Part shown: positions 60,340 to 64,000 of the stretch, in pieces
How the letters are laid out: each line of letters starts with the position of its first letter
Numbering within the stretch: the first letter of the stretch is position 1
Assembly: GCF_037861325.1 (NCBI RefSeq)
Contig: NZ_JAFELW010000008.1
Origin: Riemerella anatipestifer_F
GTDB lineage: Bacteria > Bacteroidota > Bacteroidia > Flavobacteriales > Weeksellaceae
Length of the DNA stretch: 64,000 nt
Direction: 5' to 3' (one strand)
The notes under the pieces: model-generated
Seen by the model: only the letters and a program-made list of their open reading frames with translations
What the model was told of the DNA's origin: nothing
Database searches by the model: none
Made by a program: the position numbers and the translations under genes

Positions 60340-62415
60340 TTATCCTTTATTGATTTCCACCCAAACATTGTTTACAAAGACTAAGTCTAAGAATTTGCTA
60401 GGTGCATCTAGTACCACCTGACTATCTACCTTGATGTTTCCATCTACGGTATCAATCGTTAAGGTCTTACCTTCTGCCGCTTGGATTCTCAAACGGTTGC
60501 CTTCTTCACCACCTGTAATGGCTTCTAGAGTTCCATTTTCTCCTTTATACACATATTCGTCTGCTTTATAATCTAAAGACAATGTGTCAAAAGATTTATA
60601 AGTAGGTTCTAGGGCTGGAGAAGTGGTTCTGCTTACTTCTTTATATGTTCCATCTGCTTTTTTAATCAGAGTTAAATCACCTCCTGTTTTAAGGTTGAAG
60701 TCCTTCGTTAAATCTAATTTTGCTCCTCTTTTAACCTTAACTTCTGAAGCAAAAGAAATATCCCCTCTAATTACCAAAATATCCCCTACATTACCTGTAA
60801 TCTCAACAATATCCGTTGTAAAGTCAATATCTGGTTTTACACGGTTGTGTCTTACTTCTAAAATACCTGTCTTATTATCATAACAAGTAGCGAAGAAATC
60901 AGAGTTAAACAATGGCGTATTATTCGTCCAAATCATCTGCTTAGCCAAAGCGAGTTTATCGCCTGGTACGGTAGCTAAACCGATGTGGTTAATACCAATA
61001 CCAATTCTGTAATCTGCAAATGCATAAATATCTCTTAAGAATTTCTCTATTGTAAATAGCGACTTTTCCTCTGGCTTGTATTCAAATACCTTAATGTTAT
61101 CCATTGTGGTAACAATAATAACATCTGAACCTTCTAACCATTGTAAAGGAACAAACTTAATATTTGTATAATCTTTAGGCGTTTCTGGATAACCTTTGTA
61201 ATCGGTATTACCACCATAGACTTGCTCTGCTCTACGCTTGTAGTCTAAAATTTTAGATGGCGACATTAACATCTGTAACTGCTCTGTACTTCGTACATTC
61301 TCTGGTAACTGTTTAATAAAGCTATCTACATAATCTAGAGCATTGGCAAAAGTCCATCTACCTAAATTAAAAGGTCTGTACTTGTTGGCTAGTCTAGCAT
61401 CAAAAATGAGTTTTAGCAAACCATCATTCCTATGTAAATAATGCCCAGGTTTATCTTTTTCTCTTTCTTCTGGTGTTGGCACCCAAACCCCTCTAATCAA
61501 CACATCTGCATCTTCCTGTCTAGCTTTCTTTAAGAATTCACCCAACAAGAAAACGATAAACGGCATTTTATAGGCTTGGTTACCGACTTTGTTAAAGCCA
61601 TTTAACCAGTTCGTCTCTATCTTCTGCATCTCCCAATAATTAAACTGTAAGTCAATCTGAGTAGGACGCACAAACATTTCCTCTGCTTTAAAAACAATAT
61701 CGCCTTTTGGAGCCCATCTGGCTTTTCTAGGCTGGGTAACATTAGCCACAGAAATAGTTGCAGACATTAGTCTATCCATTACCCCTGTAATTCTTGGCCA
61801 ATGTTCTGGCAAATTAAAATAAGAGTTGAATAAAGACTCTATTTTCTCTGGATAGGTTCTTACATAATCTAAGAACTCATCGTTCATTCTTTGAATAACT
61901 ACAGAACTTTTAAAGTCTGTTGTAGAACCTTTAGCTCCTGCTAATGCTTTAGCATTCCAAGGAGAAGAAGCCTCCCAAAATTTACCTTGCAACCCAAATA
62001 ATTGCCCTCCTTGTTCAAATACTTTTTCTGCCACACCTATTTCTTTTACTTGCTTTACCACTTCTTTCACCACATCTTCTGGCTCTCCAGATAGCTTCTC
62101 TACTTTGGCTTTTAAATCCTTGTTTTCTTCTAGCAGTTGGTCCACTTTAGTGGTCAATGCTCCTAACTTGTCCTCTTTGGCTTTAATGTCTTCACTAGAT
62201 TGTTCCAGTTTAGATTTTACCTCAGAAAGTTCTTCCTTAACAGATTTCACTTTCGCTAGTTCTGCATTAGCTTGTTCAATTAGAAGCTGTGCTTGTTCAT
62301 CTCCTAAGAGTTCTGTTAATTTGGTAGATTGCTCGTTGCTGAGTTCTACTTTGTTTTCTTTTTGGGCGACTTCTTTAATGCTTAGAAGTGCCGCTAACAT
62401 CTTTAAAAACTTCAT
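60340..62415 (-). CDS. Capsid protein with N-terminal scaffold-like coiled coil
   Basis: 691 residues. The N-terminal ~120 residues are a long coiled coil (VKEELSEVKSKLEQSSEDIKA and on), like a fused HK97-type delta/scaffold region. A capsid-like core follows (about 150-520: EFLDYVRTYPEKIESLF, MLMSPSKILDYKRRAEQVYGG, DYRIGIGINHIGLA). A C-terminal beta domain (about 560-691) may be a decoration or Ig-like extension. The prohead protease gene directly before it (one base apart) supports processing of the N-terminal part. Confidence 0.72.
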   Translation of the reverse strand: MKFLKMLAALLSIKEVAQKENKVELSNEQSTKLTELLGDEQAQLLIEQANAELAKVKSVKEELSEVKSKLEQSSEDIKAKEDKLGALTTKVDQLLEENKDLKAKVEKLSGEPEDVVKEVVKQVKEIGVAEKVFEQGGQLFGLQGKFWEASSPWNAKALAGAKGSTTDFKSSVVIQRMNDEFLDYVRTYPEKIESLFNSYFNLPEHWPRITGVMDRLMSATISVANVTQPRKARWAPKGDIVFKAEEMFVRPTQIDLQFNYWEMQKIETNWLNGFNKVGNQAYKMPFIVFLLGEFLKKARQEDADVLIRGVWVPTPEEREKDKPGHYLHRNDGLLKLIFDARLANKYRPFNLGRWTFANALDYVDSFIKQLPENVRSTEQLQMLMSPSKILDYKRRAEQVYGGNTDYKGYPETPKDYTNIKFVPLQWLEGSDVIIVTTMDNIKVFEYKPEEKSLFTIEKFLRDIYAFADYRIGIGINHIGLATVPGDKLALAKQMIWTNNTPLFNSDFFATCYDNKTGILEVRHNRVKPDIDFTTDIVEITGNVGDILVIRGDISFASEVKVKRGAKLDLTKDFNLKTGGDLTLIKKADGTYKEVSRTTSPALEPTYKSFDTLSLDYKADEYVYKGENGTLEAITGGEEGNRLRIQAAEGKTLTIDTVDGNIKVDSQVVLDAPSKFLDLVFVNNVWVEINKG

Positions 62416-63231
62416 CTATTTATTTATTTTGGTTAATTCTGATTTAGCAAGAATAAGATTGTAAGCTTCGGTTATCCCACCAAAGCTATCTGCTAAGCCC
62501 ACATCTATAGCGGATTGAGCTGTATATGTTTTGCCAAAGATGGCTTCTTCTTTTATCTTAGGTCTAGCCTCTTTAACTTCTTTCTGAAATCTTTGGGCTA
62601 ATACAGATAACCTTTCTTCTAGTGCAGAAAAATTACCCTCTAATGCCTCTACGATAGCTTGATTTTTATCCTTACTCTCTTTAGGTCTAATAATTTTAAT
62701 TTCATTGTTTGGCTTTTCAAATACTATCATAGCTCCTATACTTCCAACTTCTGCTGTAAAATCATTATTCAGCATGATATGATCTGATAGCATAGAAGCT
62801 ATCCAATAATGTAATGAACAAGCTGTATCAACTACAGAAACTACAGGCTTAGTAATTTTACCTTTAAGAGCTTGAAACAAAGTAATTGCATTAGCATTTC
62901 CTCCAGGACCATCCATGAAGAAAATAATCCCGTTAATTTCTTCATTATTTTGGGCTTTCATTATTTCAGAAGCAAAATACTCTGCCCCGTAATCGCACCC
63001 AGTATTATACTTGGTCATGGGACCAATCATAGAAATAACAGCCACTTTGTCCTTTTCAATAATATCTCCACTAGCTAAAGATTCTCTTTTTGAAAGAACC
63101 GTATAAACCAGTGGCTTTTCCGCATCTGTTATTTTACCTGATAAGATATTATCTACTATTGGTCTATAATAGTTGGGAGTTGGTGTTTCCATCAACCAAA
63201 CATCTCGTAGTATTTCTGATAGTATATTCAT
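62416..63231 (-). CDS. S49/ClpP-like prohead protease
   Basis: 271 residues, the SppA/ClpP crotonase fold: VAVISMIGPMTKY, GIIFFMDGPGGNANAITLF, the nucleophile region VDTACSLHYWIAS and DFTAEVGSIGAMIVFEKP, and a C-terminal GKTYTAQSAIDVGLAD typical of S49. It should cleave the capsid scaffold during maturation. A TAGTTTGGCA box lies about 30 bases upstream. Confidence 0.85.
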   Translation of the reverse strand: MNILSEILRDVWLMETPTPNYYRPIVDNILSGKITDAEKPLVYTVLSKRESLASGDIIEKDKVAVISMIGPMTKYNTGCDYGAEYFASEIMKAQNNEEINGIIFFMDGPGGNANAITLFQALKGKITKPVVSVVDTACSLHYWIASMLSDHIMLNNDFTAEVGSIGAMIVFEKPNNEIKIIRPKESKDKNQAIVEALEGNFSALEERLSVLAQRFQKEVKEARPKIKEEAIFGKTYTAQSAIDVGLADSFGGITEAYNLILAKSELTKINK

Positions 63232-63262
63232 ACTGCGAAATTGAAAAATACCACCTTTACAT

Positions 63263-63277
63263 TATGCCAAACTATTT
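63263..63277 (-). promoter_or_regulatory. TAGTTTGGCA box before the protease-capsid block
   Basis: Minus strand AAAAATAGTTTGGCA, 32 bases upstream of the protease ATG and just after a terminator. It matches the element before the portal and tape measure genes. Confidence 0.45.
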
Positions 63278-63297
63278 TTACATAAAGTGTATCCATT

Positions 63298-63326
63298 AAA
63301 AAAACCACCGCTAGGGTGGTTTTTCT
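63298..63326 (-). terminator. Terminator after the endolysin gene
   Basis: AACCACC / GGTGGTT stem around GCTAG with a T run on the minus strand. It separates the lysis genes from the protease-capsid block. Confidence 0.75.
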
Positions 63327-63879
63327 ACTTTAATAACGAGTAGTAATATCTCGTTTTTCTTATTCGGTCATCCAGACCATTATATCCTCCATTTACTAGT
63401 CTTGTAACTTGCTTAATAGTTTCTACATCTATCTTTGTGGCTATGGATAGTATTTTGTTTTGCCTAAAGAACCAAATAGCACTTTCATAAGGATACTTGG
63501 TAGCCACTAAATCTGGGTTAGATACACAGTCTTCTCCTATGAATTGACTAAACGCCTTATAGTTGTTTTTACCTGTTAGTTGAATATACCCTCTACCTCG
63601 ATATTTCCAACCATCTCCACTCGCTTCGCTTCCATTACCCATCCTATTAGCGTAGACCCTATTGGCTATTTTTTCAGGCTGTCGGGCATAAGCTCTTACT
63701 TGAGCAGGAGTAAAATATTTTTTGAATATCCTAAGCAAAGCATTTTCGGAATAGTTTAAATTTTCAATAACACTTCTAAAGTTACCACTTTCGTGAGCTA
63801 ATTGTCCTAGAAAGTGAGCCATTTGTTCATTAGAGAGATTGTATTTTTCTTTGATTATTTTTTGTGCTTGATTTATCAT
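63325..63879 (-). CDS. Endolysin, glycoside hydrolase family 19-like
   Basis: 184 residues, full-length for a single-domain phage GH19. The catalytic Glu is in QLAHESGNF (about 27-35), with YRGRGYIQLTGKNNY (about 92-106) and YESAIWFF. It cleaves peptidoglycan at lysis. The ATG overlaps the stop of the holin-like gene as ATGA, the usual holin-endolysin order. No signal peptide, so export needs the holin. Confidence 0.88.
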   Translation of the reverse strand: MINQAQKIIKEKYNLSNEQMAHFLGQLAHESGNFRSVIENLNYSENALLRIFKKYFTPAQVRAYARQPEKIANRVYANRMGNGSEASGDGWKYRGRGYIQLTGKNNYKAFSQFIGEDCVSNPDLVATKYPYESAIWFFRQNKILSIATKIDVETIKQVTRLVNGGYNGLDDRIRKTRYYYSLLK

Positions 63880-63998
63880 TTTAATATTTTTAATCTTGAT
63901 TTAATAGCGTATTTTGAAAATTCCCAAATAAGGATTATTGAAATACCAATAAGTCCATAAAGCCATAGAGGTATATTTTTTCGGTCTGTTTTTAAATA
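63876..63998 (-). CDS. Holin-like membrane protein, 5' end outside the window
   Basis: The last 40 residues are visible on the minus strand: YLKTDRKNIPLWLYGLIGIS, a transmembrane helix continuing to IILIW, then a basic tail EFSKYAIKSRLKILK and TGA overlapping the endolysin ATG. A hydrophobic helix plus basic C-terminus directly before an endolysin fits a holin. The start lies right of the window. Confidence 0.55.
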   Translation of the reverse strand, partial: YLKTDRKNIPLWLYGLIGISIILIWEFSKYAIKSRLKILK

Positions 63999-64000
63999 CT

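Noticed and set aside
30037..64000. Mu-like transposable phage
   Set aside because: No MuA/MuB-like genes; a tyrosine integrase beside a tRNA gene explains the insertion.
1..64000. CRISPR array or insertion sequence
   Set aside because: No regularly spaced repeats and no transposase gene were seen; the only recurrent sequences are the late elements and hairpins listed.
30037..64000. A second copy of the tRNA-Phe 3' end as attR
   Set aside because: No copy of the tRNA 3' segment was found inside the window; the prophage continues past the right edge.

Overview
The window is AT-rich DNA of a flavobacterium, most likely of the Riemerella/Chryseobacterium group (Weeksellaceae). This rests on type IX secretion sorting domains, a fused LpxC-FabZ, carboxypeptidase-like plus TonB receptor architecture, and many promoters of the Bacteroidetes form TTG-N19..22-TAnnTTTG. 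The genus is inference. The replicon splits into a core chromosome (1-30036) and the left part of an integrated siphovirus-like prophage (about 30037 to beyond 64000).

Chromosome. A 5' part of pfkA (minus) is followed by a metal-uptake locus (DUF2946-like protein, ZnuD-like TonB receptor, His-rich lipoprotein), then tig, an RlpA-like protein, xth and dusB (minus), a large outer-membrane barrel protein (minus), two T9SS cargo proteins, thyA, an M1 aminopeptidase, a small outer-membrane barrel, and sucD. Next comes a minus-strand lipid A cluster: an HD phosphohydrolase, lpxD, lpxC-fabZ, lpxA, efp and a second lpxD-like gene. menC and fbp (minus), an aspartate kinase and an OlsF-like double acyltransferase (plus) precede a tRNA-Phe(GAA) gene.

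Prophage. The 3' end of tRNA-Phe is the probable attachment site, with a tyrosine integrase immediately next to it. Nearly all other phage genes lie on the minus strand. Read from the right edge of the window they are: a holin-like protein (cut by the window), GH19 endolysin, S49 prohead protease, capsid protein with a scaffold-like coiled coil, a structural protein, a coiled-coil protein, a PLD-like protein, a small membrane protein, terminase small and large subunits, a cargo region of independent transcription units, portal and connector genes, an inserted operon, and finally tape measure and two distal tail proteins. The other attachment site, lysogeny repressor and replication genes are not in the window.

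The most notable parts are two accessory islands. The first (41531-47306) is a tightly coupled nine-gene operon. It carries a SNF2-like helicase, an IbrB-type ParB protein, a permuted DNA methyltransferase, an IbrA-type PAPS-reductase-like protein, a CxxCxxCC metal protein, a dsRNA-binding-like protein and an XRE regulator, and it looks like a nucleic-acid modification or control system. The second (about 53025-55110), between terminase and portal, contains two protein-coding units with near-perfect host-type promoters and their own terminators, plus a candidate structured RNA. One of these proteins is a membrane-anchored HIRAN-BRCT fusion. A small plus-strand island (40112-41459) holds a SymE-like toxin and a probable DUF6943 gene. 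A recurrent TTAGTTTGGCA element, twice followed by the same hairpin, precedes four late gene blocks and may be the phage late promoter.
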